NCBI GenBank assembly: GCA_963833505.1
Contig: CAWHYG010000008.1
Coordinates: forward strand, 1 to 64,000
Reading direction: 5' to 3'
Source: CAWHYG01 sp963833505
GTDB taxonomy: Bacteria > Eisenbacteria > RBG-16-71-46 > CAIMUX01
DNA length: 64,000 bases
Positions 1 through 10,850 of the stretch are shown piece by piece; position 1 is the stretch's first letter; the number at the start of each line of letters is the position of its first letter. The translations under genes were made by a program, and so were the position numbers. Below the pieces are notes generated by a model, which saw only the letters and a program-made list of their open reading frames with translations, was not told where the DNA came from and did no database searches.

Positions 1-109
1 AGGCGGCGGTTCCTCGACCTCATCCGGTACTTCATCGTGTTCGAGGACGAGGGCGGCGGGAAGCTGACCAAGAAGATGGCCGGCTACCACCAGTACTACG
101 CCGGTCAAC
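1..109 (+). pseudogene. hsdR: hsdR, 5' piece in a different frame from the rest
   Basis: Reading from base 1 gives RRRFLDLIRYFIVFEDEGGG, then a KMAGYHQYY motif. This is the conserved stretch between the nuclease and motor domains of type I restriction subunits. In the family, AVNVAVEETLRAA follows directly. Here VNVAVEET is found only in the next frame, so one extra G lies at about 103-104 (GCCGGTCAAC where GCCGTCAAC is expected). This is a natural frameshift or a sequencing error. The N-terminal PD-(D/E)xK nuclease region lies outside the window. Confidence 0.75.
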
Positions 110-2461
<2,352 letters not shown>

Positions 2462-2524
2462 AGAAGGGGTAGGTTGGTCGACGGCCGGCGCAGGGAATTC
2501 ACGGCCGGGAGCAAGGAGGTTGCC

Positions 2525-3109
2525 TTGAGAATCCGCTCCACTGGCGCGCAGTTGTACCAGCTCAAGGTCACGCTCGCGGGCATCCGCCCGTCTGTGTGGC
2601 GCGAATTCCTCGTCCCCCGCGACATCAGCCTCAAGCGGCTGCACGACTCCCTCCAGCTGGTCATGGGATGGACGGATAGCCATCTTCATCAGTTCAACCG
2701 CGACGGCGTGATCTACGGGACGTCGGACCCCGATTCCGGGCTGCGGTGCGTGAGCGAGAACAGCACCAAGCTGGATGCGGTGCTCTGGAAACCGGGGGAT
2801 CGCCTCACCTACGAGTACGACTTCGGGGACAGCTGGGAGCACGAGGTGCGGCTGGAGAAGGTGCTGGAGCCGACCGGACCTGGGTTCTTTCCCATGATCT
2901 TGGCCGGGCGGCGCGCCTGCCCGCCGGAGGATGTCGGTGGGGTACCAGGCTACTACCACTTCCTGGAGGTGCTGGCGGATCCGAAGCACCCGGCGCACGC
3001 TGACATGCTCGAGTGGGTGGGTGACTCCTTCGATCCCGAGGCGTACGACGCCAAGCGGGCGAACCTGGAGCTGCACGGCGGATGGGTTCGGGACGGTCGC
3101 GGAGAGTGA
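2525..3109 (+). CDS. Plasmid pRiA4b ORF-3 family protein
   Basis: The 194-residue protein matches the pRiA4b ORF-3-like family (also seen as passenger proteins of IS elements). Signatures are LKVTLAGIRPSVWREFLVP, LHDSLQLVMGWTDSHLHQF, the YEYDFGDSWEHEV segment, and the C-terminal YYHFLEVLADPKHPAH. The family is common on plasmids and in accessory DNA, and its biochemical role is not established. I choose the TTG at 2525 because AAGGAGG (2513-2519) lies 5 nt upstream and homology begins there; the frame is also open from a TTG at 2474. It follows hsdR by about 60 bp on the same strand. There is no reason in the sequence to tie it to restriction beyond this position. Confidence 0.85.
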   Translation: MRIRSTGAQLYQLKVTLAGIRPSVWREFLVPRDISLKRLHDSLQLVMGWTDSHLHQFNRDGVIYGTSDPDSGLRCVSENSTKLDAVLWKPGDRLTYEYDFGDSWEHEVRLEKVLEPTGPGFFPMILAGRRACPPEDVGGVPGYYHFLEVLADPKHPAHADMLEWVGDSFDPEAYDAKRANLELHGGWVRDGRGE

Positions 3110-3115
3110 CACTCC

Positions 3116-3140
3116 CTCCCGCTGTCCCAGGCCGCCGGGG
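3116..3140. repeat. 25-bp repeat, copy 1, forming a GC hairpin
   Basis: The stretch CTCCCGCTGTCCCAGG followed by CCGCCGGGG is repeated exactly at 3592-3616. With its flanks it can fold (CCTCCC with GGGAGG, 3115-3143). It lies just after the stop of the pRiA4b ORF-3 gene and may act as a transcript end, but there is no T-tract. The rest of 3141-3215 holds nothing I recognise. Confidence 0.6.
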
Positions 3141-3215
3141 AGGAGGCGGGGGACGGGCGAAGCGGCCGGGCGGACGCACGGCTGATGAACCATCGGCTCT
3201 GCGCCCGAGCGTGTT

Positions 3216-3395
3216 CTACTTGAACCCCATTTTCTTCCAGAGCAGCAGCCCCGGGCAGATGCCGGAAATCCCAGCGAACAAGAACATGACCACGGGCAGG
3301 TACAGGAACCAGTGCGCTGTGTGAAGGCCGGTCAGGAGAATTCCCGCGAAGATGACTACGGTCATGAACAGAAACTGCATTCTCAGGGCGGTCAT
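3216..3395 (-). CDS. Small inner-membrane protein, DUF2892/YgaP-like
   Basis: This 59-residue protein has two hydrophobic segments (about residues 7-24 and 29-47) separated by a short HTAHW turn, and ends in a GICPGLLLWKKMGF tail. This is the layout of the DUF2892 (YgaP transmembrane) family, in which a Gly-x-Cys-Pro motif closes the second helix. ATG at 3395 has GAGGAGG a few nt upstream (+ strand cctcctc at 3401-3407), so I prefer it to longer in-frame starts that run into non-coding sequence. YgaP-type domains are often found with rhodanese or other sulfur-handling proteins, and the divergent neighbour at 3745 is a DsrE protein, so a shared sulfur-related role is possible. This is inference from context. 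Confidence 0.75.
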   Translation of the reverse strand: MTALRMQFLFMTVVIFAGILLTGLHTAHWFLYLPVVMFLFAGISGICPGLLLWKKMGFK

Positions 3396-3581
3396 TGCTA
3401 CCTCCTCGATGCGCGGATGCCCGGCAGAGCTCGGCAGCCAAGTCCGGATCGCTGGCTGACGTCCGGGGATCTCCGCCATCGGCGACGAGTTTGCCCACAG
3501 ACAACGCCGGGATGCGACGGAAAAGAAGCGATCCAGAATTCGAGACGCGAGGGGATTGCGCCCGCACGGCCTCAGGTGCCT

Positions 3582-3638
3582 ACCTCTCCTCCTCCCGCTG
3601 TCCCAGGCCGCCGGGGGGCGCGAAGGGGGAGGAGAGGT
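3582..3638. repeat. Inverted repeat containing copy 2 of the 25-bp repeat
   Basis: Perfect 11-bp arms ACCTCTCCTCC (3582-3592) and GGAGGAGAGGT (3628-3638) enclose the second exact copy of the 25-bp repeat (3592-3616). It lies in the divergent gap between the membrane protein (-) and the dsrE-like gene (+). It looks like a small palindromic repeat element. A regulatory role for either gene is possible but not shown. Confidence 0.55.
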
Positions 3639-3744
3639 GGCGGAGGTGGGGCGGCGCAGCAGGACTCGGCCCTGCCGCCAGGTCTTGACTTTCCGCTCAG
3701 GCGAACGATGCTGGGGCCAATCCACTTCTACAAGGAGGACGAAC

Positions 3745-4206
3745 ATGAAGACGATCGCCGCATGGGTGCTGGCTCTCGCGGTCGGAACGACGATCGGCGT
3801 CGCCTACGCCCAGCATCGCGCGGGTGATCCCACGGCGGGAACCGCGGGCGCGGTGGTTTCCGCGTCCACACCGGCCGGGCAGCAGTTCAAGCTGGCTCTG
3901 GTCCTCACGCAAACCGACCCCGAAACCGTCTTCAACGTTTTTCGGGTTGCCCAGTACGCCATCGAGCAGGGAGACGAGGTCAGCGTGTTTCTCCTCGGGC
4001 AGGGCGTGGAACTGGACAAGATCCAGGATCCGAAATTCGATGTTCAGGAGAAGGCACGGGCGTTTCAGGCTGCGGGAGGACGGATTCTCGCCTGCGGCAC
4101 GTGTCTCCAAATGCACGGCTCCGCTGGTTCAGCGCTCTGTCCCGTGTCCACCATGACCGAGCTGTACGGGCTGATCCGCAGTTCGGACCGAGTGCTGACG
4201 TTCTGA
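3745..4206 (+). CDS. Exported DsrE-family protein
   Basis: 153 residues. An N-terminal signal peptide (MKTIAAWVLALAVGTTIGVAYA) is followed by a DsrE/DsrF-like fold: KLALVLTQTDPETVFNVFRVA, then the flexible AIEQGDEVSVFLLGQGVELD, and the cysteine site ACGTCLQMHG with a second cysteine in SALCP. Cytoplasmic relatives (DsrE, TusD) carry sulfur on a conserved cysteine in relay reactions. The exported form here keeps a CGTC pair, which suggests periplasmic thiol or sulfur chemistry; that is inference. AAGGAGG (3732-3738) fixes the ATG at 3745. No sulfur-oxidation operon is visible nearby. Confidence 0.85.
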   Translation: MKTIAAWVLALAVGTTIGVAYAQHRAGDPTAGTAGAVVSASTPAGQQFKLALVLTQTDPETVFNVFRVAQYAIEQGDEVSVFLLGQGVELDKIQDPKFDVQEKARAFQAAGGRILACGTCLQMHGSAGSALCPVSTMTELYGLIRSSDRVLTF

Positions 4207-4537
4207 TTGCAGGGAGTTGGCCGCGCCGCCGTCAGTCCCGCCTGAGTCGTCGCCGTGCCGTGCCGCGGCTGGGTGGGTGCCCCGTCCGCCCGGAGGGTAC
4301 CGGAGCGCACCGGCAGCGCCGGAGGACCTGAGCCGCTCGTCGGTCTCCAACGCCGCCGGGCGGGGCCGGAGCGGGGGGGGCGGATCGACGAGTCCTGGGC
4401 AGCGCGGTGGGACTCGAGCCGAGCGGGCGCATTCAGGTACCACTACCGGGAGGCGGCGTGATGCCGGCTGGGTTCTGGCGCAGAACGGGCAGGATCTGTC
4501 AAGCAGCCAACACAGCCACGGCGACTCCTGATCCTGA
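4207..4537. other. Intergenic stretch, no gene recognised
   Basis: GC-rich sequence between the dsrE-like gene and the promoter of the first LVIVD gene. Frames are open on both strands, but none has a convincing ribosome site or a recognisable protein. I see no terminator with a T-tract. Confidence 0.5.
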
Positions 4538-4566
4538 GTGACTTCCGGCCCTCCCAGGTGTAGACT
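4538..4566 (+). promoter_or_regulatory. Candidate sigma70 promoter of LVIVD gene 1
   Basis: GTGACT (4538-4543), a 17-bp spacer, then TGTAGACT with TAGACT at 4561-4566. The same boxes with the same spacing stand in front of the second LVIVD gene (14512-14540), while the spacers differ, which supports function. Each hexamer matches the E. coli consensus at 4 of 6 positions. The start codon follows 29 nt after the -10 box. Confidence 0.5.
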
Positions 4567-4594
4567 AGAAGAGGGCACTCGAAAGGAGGGGTTC

Positions 4595-6745
4595 GTGCGA
4601 TCAACCCTCGGACATGGAGCGCTCCCGGCTCTGGTGCTTTCCCTCATCGTTGATTTCGGCCTGAGCGGCACCGCGCGCGCCGACTGCATCGATTACGCAG
4701 GGTACCTGCATATGATCGGGCATGTGGACGCGCCAGGGTATGGCGAGGCCGTGGCGCTTGATGGCAACTATGCATATATCGCCGATGACGATTCCGGCCT
4801 GGTCGTGGCGGATGTGTCGAATCCTGCTGCGCCCAAGATCGTCGGTTCGTTGCCGTACTTGGTTCCGATAACCGCGATAGCTGTGGCGGGCAGGTACGGA
4901 TACATCATCGGCGGATCCTTTCTGGGAGTGGTCGACATATCCTCCCCGTCAAGACCGCAATACGCCGGCTACGTGTTTGTCCCGGGGGCGTGTGATGTGG
5001 CCGTGAAAGGTGGATACGCCTACGTCGCAGGCAACGGTTTCTATGTGGTGGACGTATCGAATCCCATGGCGCCCGTCGTTGTGGCTAATCTTCCAGTAGG
5101 GTCTTCCGATGGCGGCGTGGCGGTTCTCGGGACAGTAGCTTACTTGGCCACCACATATTCCAATGAACTCTACACCGTGGACATCTCTAATCCCGTGAGC
5201 CCGAGGATATTGGGGAACGTGGCCCTGCCCCTCCCCGTCGACGTTGCGGTTTATCATAACTACGCCTACGTTGCTGATCTCGGCGATGGCCTGGTCGTCG
5301 TCGACGTTTCCAAACCAGCATCCCCGAAAATCGTCGGTTCTGAGGCCATGGACTGGGCGACCAGCGTCGCCGTGTCCGATACGATCGCGTATGTGGGCTC
5401 CGACGAGGGTGGGAACGTAGCCTTGATCGATGTCGCCAACCCTGGCGCTCTGCGGCCCATCGGGAGTGCCGGCTGCACAGGTCTGGTCGGCGGCACGGCG
5501 GTTCGGGGAGCAATGGTCTACGTCGCCACGTTCCAGGGCCTCGACGTCATCGACGTTACGAACCCCAATTCCCCGCCGATCCGTGCCAATCTGGCTTTAC
5601 CGGGTTATGGCGCGGACATCGTAACCTCCGGTTCAACCGCCTATGTCGCAGACAGCGACGGGGGTGTCCAGATCGTCGATGTTTCCACACCGACTTCGCC
5701 GCGATCCCTTGGCGCCGTGGCCACACCGGACGCCTGTTGTGGCGTGGCGACTGCCGGTCAGTATCTGTACGCCGCCGACTATTCCGCCGGCCTGCACGTG
5801 ATCGACATCTCCTATCCAGCGGCGGCGCACATCGTCGGCAGCGTGTCCCTTCCCGGCGAGGCCAATGACGTGGAGGTCTCGGGGAACTACGCCTACGTCG
5901 CGGGCGTGGAAGCTGGCCTGGTCGTTGTGGACATCTTAAACCCCTTGGTCCCGGCGTTTCTAGGGAACGTCGCGTTTTCCGACGCGGCTGTTGCCGTCGC
6001 GGTTTCCGGGACGACTGCCTACGTGGCCGCCGAGGGCGCGGGCCTCCAGGTCGTCGATTGCTCCAGACCGGCTGCCCCGCGCGTCATCGGCAGCCTGGGC
6101 GGGCTCGACTCGGCCGTCGGCGTCGCCGTCGTGGGAACGGAGGTCTATCTGACGTACGACGGCGGATTCGACCTGGTTGACGTATCCAATCCGGCCGCGC
6201 CCCAGCTCATCGGCTCGACCTGGTCGCCGGGGTATGCGGGTCCGGTCGTACCGTCCGGAACCTATGCCTACCTTGGTGATTTTTCGGAAGGAATGCAGGT
6301 GCTCGACCTGCTCCATCCTTCCAGTCCCGTGACGGCCGGGATCGCCCCGGTCGGCGCCAATGGCCTGACGCTCTACGACGGCTATCTTCTCGACGTGGAC
6401 GGCCCCGGGTTACACGTGCTGTCGACGCAATGTGACGTTTCCGGGGTGGAGAACGGCAGCCTTCTGCCCAGGCCGATCATGCTCGCTGCCGATCCGAATC
6501 CCGCCAGTGGCCCGGTGACCATCCGATTCTCTTCGCCGCAGGCATGCGTGGGGAAACTCACCATCTTCGACGCGGCGGGACGAGTCGTACGCACCCTCCT
6601 GAGCGGTCCGATCGCCTCCGGCAGCCATGCCGTTTCGTGGAACGGCTTGGATGCCGAAGCCCGGGAGTTGCCGCGGGGAATCTACTTCGTCCGCCTGCAA
6701 ACCCCGACGGTGACAACATCGACTCGCGTGGCCTTTATCAGGTGA
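4595..6745 (+). CDS. Exported LVIVD-repeat beta-propeller protein with C-terminal sorting domain (copy 1)
   Basis: 716 residues. A signal peptide ending at ARAD is followed by 13 repeats of about 42 residues, each with a YAYVAD...GLxVVDVSNPxxPxxVGS pattern. This is the LVIVD family, expected to form one or two beta-propellers. The last ~90 residues (LAADPNPASGPVTIRFSS ... LPRGIYFVRLQ) are a FlgD-like/T9SS type A sorting domain that would direct export to the cell surface. I take GTG 4595 because AAAGGAGG (4582-4589) lies just upstream; the frame's earlier GTG at 4538 is the -35 box of the promoter. It converges on the giant gene at 6810-10850, an arrangement repeated by the second copy. The ligand or partner is unknown. 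Confidence 0.88.
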   Translation: MRSTLGHGALPALVLSLIVDFGLSGTARADCIDYAGYLHMIGHVDAPGYGEAVALDGNYAYIADDDSGLVVADVSNPAAPKIVGSLPYLVPITAIAVAGRYGYIIGGSFLGVVDISSPSRPQYAGYVFVPGACDVAVKGGYAYVAGNGFYVVDVSNPMAPVVVANLPVGSSDGGVAVLGTVAYLATTYSNELYTVDISNPVSPRILGNVALPLPVDVAVYHNYAYVADLGDGLVVVDVSKPASPKIVGSEAMDWATSVAVSDTIAYVGSDEGGNVALIDVANPGALRPIGSAGCTGLVGGTAVRGAMVYVATFQGLDVIDVTNPNSPPIRANLALPGYGADIVTSGSTAYVADSDGGVQIVDVSTPTSPRSLGAVATPDACCGVATAGQYLYAADYSAGLHVIDISYPAAAHIVGSVSLPGEANDVEVSGNYAYVAGVEAGLVVVDILNPLVPAFLGNVAFSDAAVAVAVSGTTAYVAAEGAGLQVVDCSRPAAPRVIGSLGGLDSAVGVAVVGTEVYLTYDGGFDLVDVSNPAAPQLIGSTWSPGYAGPVVPSGTYAYLGDFSEGMQVLDLLHPSSPVTAGIAPVGANGLTLYDGYLLDVDGPGLHVLSTQCDVSGVENGSLLPRPIMLAADPNPASGPVTIRFSSPQACVGKLTIFDAAGRVVRTLLSGPIASGSHAVSWNGLDAEARELPRGIYFVRLQTPTVTTSTRVAFIR

Positions 6746-6760
6746 CGCTCCATGGGACTT

Positions 6761-6794
6761 CGGGAGCGCGATCCTGAAAAGGGCCGCGCTCCCG
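6761..6794. terminator. Hairpin between convergent genes
   Basis: Perfect 10-bp arms CGGGAGCGCG (6761-6770) and CGCGCTCCCG (6785-6794) with a 14-nt loop containing GAAAAGGG. It sits exactly in the 64-bp gap where the LVIVD gene (+) and the giant gene (-) converge, so it can serve both transcripts. There is no strong T-tract on either side. Confidence 0.65.
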
Positions 6795-6809
6795 GACCGT
6801 CGACCTGTA

Positions 6810-9800
6810 CTACCGGCACACGACCAGGCGCCTCCGCGTCTCCTTACCGTCCCCACCTCGGAGCCGGAGGAAGTACACGCCTGAGGCCGCTCGGCCCCGG
6901 TCCAGCTCCCCGTTCCAGATCCAGTCGTTCCATCCGACCTGCGTCGCGATCTCCTTTCGCAGCACGTCTCGTCCCGCAACGTCCGTGACAATGGCTTCCT
7001 CACGCCCCTCGATGCGTGAGTAGAAATGCACTCGCGCGGTACCCGTGACCGGCACCGGGCTCACGGTCATTTGCAACAACTCACTGTTCCTCTCCTCCAC
7101 GGAAGAGTAGCCCGGCCACGGAAGGAACGCCACGGAGTAGTGGGAGCCGTACAACACACATTGTAGCCCGTTACTTGAGACATTCCACACAGGATCGGGA
7201 CCGTAGATGTCCGTGTAGGGTCCTTCCGGAGTGTAGCTCCCTGGGGGAAATCCGTGCATCTGCGACCAGGAGAACCGAACCGTATCAGGTCCGGCCGCTC
7301 CCAGATCGCAGATTACAAACCATATCCCATATGGAGCCGGAGGGCTAAGCGCCCAGTAGCCCGTGCCGGTGCCCCAGACGATGGGAGGTCCGCCACAGAG
7401 CGTCGCCGCTCTCCCTGCCCGCCCGAACGTAGGAGCCACGCCGGTCTGCGTGTCGAGCCAAGTCGCCGCTTGGTTCAACATGCCCGGGATTTTCGAGCTC
7501 ATTGCGCGCCATAACGCCTGGCCCGTTGCACCATCGTACTTCACTTGATACTGGGGATAGACACTGTCCGGCTCCACGTAGCGCCTCCACTCCCGAACTG
7601 CGCCGGCACCGAGCGCCAGGGAGGCCAACGCCTGGTCGGCGGCGCTGTCCGGATTGGACACGACATACCCCTTGGTCCCGCCAAACCCAGCCTGGTGGTA
7701 GAGAGCGAGTCCCTGCACGAAGGTGGCGTCCGACCATCGCTCCGCCGCCAGATCGTCCCACTTGTGGATGATGTCACACAGCGGCCTGCAGGTCGTGTCG
7801 CCTTGGCAGTTCTGCTGGCTCATGATCGGATACGACCACGCCGATCGCACGTCCGCGATGTCCTTCAGCTCCCGGCTCATCTTCAGATCGGTTGGACCCT
7901 CCCCGAGGTCTATCGGGTGATCCGAGTCCTTGAGCCGAATGTGATATGCCGCCTCCAGCATCCAGTCTCGATCGTAGCCGTCCACGGTCAGCCAATCGTT
8001 TGTCTCATAGGACCACAGGTTTCCGAACTGCCCGGCATCGTACGACAGCGAGTCCAGGTCCCAGTCAAGACGCTGATAGTCCGGCACGTTTTGGGCCGTA
8101 TACGCCGGATCCAGCCGGCTGTTGACGAAGATGTCATCGGAGTGCCCGAACTTCATAGCGTGGCTGGCCGTATACCCGCCTCGGTTTTGGGGCCCGGTAT
8201 GCTGTTTGGCGTAGGTCGCAGGCCAGCCTGCTGTTGCGGTCTCACCGATCGTCACCCCGCATGTGTCCTGGTTGTACTGGTATGGCTGCGTCCCCTTGAG
8301 ATCGCAATGCGAGCTCCCCGCACAGAGCTCCACGATGTGCGACGGCGCCATTGTGCGCGGGTCCAGGTACGCGCCTTGCCGGCTCAGATAGGTCGCGTTC
8401 TTGACGATGTAGAATGCCGCGGTGTCGGCAACGAAACTCCTGCGGGTCCACCCCCGCTGCGCGGCGCCCCAGAGTCCCAACGTGTCGGCGTGCGCGAGTC
8501 TCGTGGCTTTGCCGACGCCCGACTCCAATACTGACTGTTCGGAGGCGGTGGGTGTAGCGTACTGCCCGGAACCGGTGATGTCCGCCAGACAGACGTATGG
8601 CAGCGGAATGCCGATATTCCAGCGTTCGGTGATCTGCTGCCGCCCCATGCGTGTCTGGCCGGGCATCGTCGTGGGCATGAAGAAGCGGTGTGGGTCAAGC
8701 CAGGTCGCATACGCGGGCAGGCTGTCGTCAAAGGCAACCTCGAGCTCCGGTGGATTGTTCTTGTCGGTGTTCTGCGGTGATCGCACGCGGAAGCTCCACA
8801 GGCCGCTCGGATGACCGCCCGTCAGCACCCGCTCCACGACGCGGTCTCCGTTTGTGCCATTCGCCGCAACCGAGTCTACCACGGCATCCGTCGGGTCCCG
8901 GATGATGAGCTCGGCCGTGGGGTAGTACTGGTAAGTGTACGGCACGGAGATGTTTCTGGCCGTAACCTGGAACGTGACCGCGAATTCCGTTCGATCATCG
9001 GGGACGTAGAAGTACGACCACGGGGCGTAGGGCTGGTTGCTCGGATTCAAGCCCTTCCAGGAAAATGCGGGCGTGGGACCGCACACTGCTCCTGCGGCAT
9101 CGGTGGCGATCCCGAAACGCGACTCCGCGGTCATCACGCGCACGTGGACGATGTTGCTGAAGGTGATAGTGATGGGGGACGTGCCGCTTGCCGCCTGCAC
9201 GGTTCGCTGGTTCCGGTTTGTGGTCCATGATTCGACATCGATCGTTCCCCCGTACGTCCGGACCCCGACTTGTGATGTAGTGTGATCGGCTCTCGGCCAA
9301 TTGTAAAACGTGAACCACTGCGGCCCGGAGAAGACAACGTCAGGATTGTTCGAGAACTGGTCCGCCGAATACGGGTATGGCGTGGTCGAGGGGTCCTGGA
9401 GCTTCGGGAAGTAGTACTTGACCGAGTCAGCTCCTGCAACGGCCTGTGGATCGTAGAGTTGCGCCGGCGGCAGGGCCGGAGGCGAGTCGAGGTTCCACCC
9501 GTAGGAGAACGAGAAGTCCGGCCGGAACCAACTGTCGAACAGGTGCGGGGCCGGCGTGTCTCGGATTCCGGGGAAGTGAAAACGGGTCTGAAATGCCCCC
9601 CACAAGCTCCAGTCCTGGCTGGCGAGTGCCAGAGTCCAGGCGCAGCCGGCGGCTTCGGGAGGAAGGGGAAGCACGGCCAGGGTATCGTTGCCGCCGCTGT
9701 ATCCTTGTATCCACCCGCCAAGTCCCGGGTAGGTCAGCCAGAACTGGCCGCCGGCCTCGTGGGGCGGAAAGCGAAGGCAGAGGCTGTCGGCGCCTTGGGG

Positions 9801-10850
9801 AACGTAAAATGTGAGGGGGCCATTGTATAGTTCCACCGGTGCGCCGTTAAAGGTGATCGTATCATTATCGGGGCACTCGACCAGCAACCGCGACGAGGAG
9901 CCGTGGGTGAGGGTCAGCTCGACGAGAGCCAGCCCGTTCTGACGGGAGAACGGGATCTTGCTGCTCAGCGCGGCCGTGTTGGCCGACAGGGAGATCGTCT
10001 GCGTGTTTACAACTGCACCGGTTCGCTGGATCCGCGTTCGGAGCTGGATCGTGCAGGCCGTGTCCTCGCTGGTGAGCTGAACCTGCAAGGTGTCGTTTGG
10101 GCCGGGGTCGATGTAGATGGTGTCCGGGACTGCGCTGGCGAGGAATGAGACCGCCATCTGGCCGCCGGCGTTGTCGGGGCCAGCGCCGGACGGCGGGCCG
10201 CTGCTGGGGGCGTTGGGTGCGGCGTTGTTGTCGCTATCCCCGCCGCCGATGGCGCAACTCGGCACGTACCCCGGCTGTCCAAACCCGAGGCTGCCGTAGT
10301 CCGCGATCGGATCCATCTGGCCGGGTTTGCTGTCATCGATGAAGTAGCCGCCCTGCTCCGGGTGCGGGATCAGGGCAAAGGTCGCCGGGTTCCCGTAGTA
10401 GTTGTAGCCCGCGAACCAGTAGCACTCGGTCATCAGTCCGGTCTGGGCGCTGTTCCACAAGATGGAGGTGCCGGTGCTGTCGCCCGGCCAGCCGTTCATG
10501 GCGAGCTCAAAGTCCGCGCATGGGCCTAACGAGCGGATGACGACCCCGGTCGAGTCCCCGTAGGAGTCGTCGTAATCGATGCCAAATGTCAGACCCTTGA
10601 GGCGTGGACTGGACCCTGGCGGGAAGGCGGCGTAGACCTTCCAGACCTTGAGGGAGTCGGAGGTCGCGTTGTCGATCTCCGACACGACCGCGCCGCACGA
10701 ATCGGGCGCGCTCCCGCGACCGCATTCGTTGATCCCTTCGTAGGTCAGGTTCGCGGAATGAACCAAGAGCACCCCGCCGGCGTTCGGGCCGGCCAGAACG
10801 AGTGTAGGCAGCAGGACGAGAATTCCAATCGACAACCCCATGACTTTCAC
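6810..10850 (-). CDS. Giant exported AGPNAGG-module protein, copy 1 (1346 aa)
   Basis: Function unknown. A signal peptide (about 20 residues, ending VLA) is followed by a ~200-residue N-terminal module with AGPNAGG, APDSCGAVVSEID, VWKVYAAFPPGSSPRL, MNGWPGDSTGTSILW and IPHPEQGGYFIDD motifs. Beta-rich middle regions follow (FYVPDDRTEF at about 600). From about 850 to 1100 is a core strongly conserved with copy 2: SHCDLKG, GGYTASHA, DRDWMLEAAY, HPIDLGEGP, CRPLCDII and AVREWRRYVEP. A FlgD-like sorting domain closes the protein (MTVSPVPVTGTARVHF ... ASGVYFLRL). The conserved Asp/Glu/His residues in the core look enzyme-like, but I cannot name a family. GTG at 10850 has GGAGG 5 nt upstream, and the same start context is kept in the copy-3 stub; ATG at 10841 is possible. 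It faces the LVIVD gene. Confidence 0.85.
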   Translation of the reverse strand: MKVMGLSIGILVLLPTLVLAGPNAGGVLLVHSANLTYEGINECGRGSAPDSCGAVVSEIDNATSDSLKVWKVYAAFPPGSSPRLKGLTFGIDYDDSYGDSTGVVIRSLGPCADFELAMNGWPGDSTGTSILWNSAQTGLMTECYWFAGYNYYGNPATFALIPHPEQGGYFIDDSKPGQMDPIADYGSLGFGQPGYVPSCAIGGGDSDNNAAPNAPSSGPPSGAGPDNAGGQMAVSFLASAVPDTIYIDPGPNDTLQVQLTSEDTACTIQLRTRIQRTGAVVNTQTISLSANTAALSSKIPFSRQNGLALVELTLTHGSSSRLLVECPDNDTITFNGAPVELYNGPLTFYVPQGADSLCLRFPPHEAGGQFWLTYPGLGGWIQGYSGGNDTLAVLPLPPEAAGCAWTLALASQDWSLWGAFQTRFHFPGIRDTPAPHLFDSWFRPDFSFSYGWNLDSPPALPPAQLYDPQAVAGADSVKYYFPKLQDPSTTPYPYSADQFSNNPDVVFSGPQWFTFYNWPRADHTTSQVGVRTYGGTIDVESWTTNRNQRTVQAASGTSPITITFSNIVHVRVMTAESRFGIATDAAGAVCGPTPAFSWKGLNPSNQPYAPWSYFYVPDDRTEFAVTFQVTARNISVPYTYQYYPTAELIIRDPTDAVVDSVAANGTNGDRVVERVLTGGHPSGLWSFRVRSPQNTDKNNPPELEVAFDDSLPAYATWLDPHRFFMPTTMPGQTRMGRQQITERWNIGIPLPYVCLADITGSGQYATPTASEQSVLESGVGKATRLAHADTLGLWGAAQRGWTRRSFVADTAAFYIVKNATYLSRQGAYLDPRTMAPSHIVELCAGSSHCDLKGTQPYQYNQDTCGVTIGETATAGWPATYAKQHTGPQNRGGYTASHAMKFGHSDDIFVNSRLDPAYTAQNVPDYQRLDWDLDSLSYDAGQFGNLWSYETNDWLTVDGYDRDWMLEAAYHIRLKDSDHPIDLGEGPTDLKMSRELKDIADVRSAWSYPIMSQQNCQGDTTCRPLCDIIHKWDDLAAERWSDATFVQGLALYHQAGFGGTKGYVVSNPDSAADQALASLALGAGAVREWRRYVEPDSVYPQYQVKYDGATGQALWRAMSSKIPGMLNQAATWLDTQTGVAPTFGRAGRAATLCGGPPIVWGTGTGYWALSPPAPYGIWFVICDLGAAGPDTVRFSWSQMHGFPPGSYTPEGPYTDIYGPDPVWNVSSNGLQCVLYGSHYSVAFLPWPGYSSVEERNSELLQMTVSPVPVTGTARVHFYSRIEGREEAIVTDVAGRDVLRKEIATQVGWNDWIWNGELDRGRAASGVYFLRLRGGDGKETRRRLVVCR

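Noticed and set aside
4538..4594. Upstream GTG start of LVIVD gene 1 at 4538
   Set aside because: This GTG is the -35 box shared with LVIVD gene 2, and the strong ribosome site lies just before GTG 4595.
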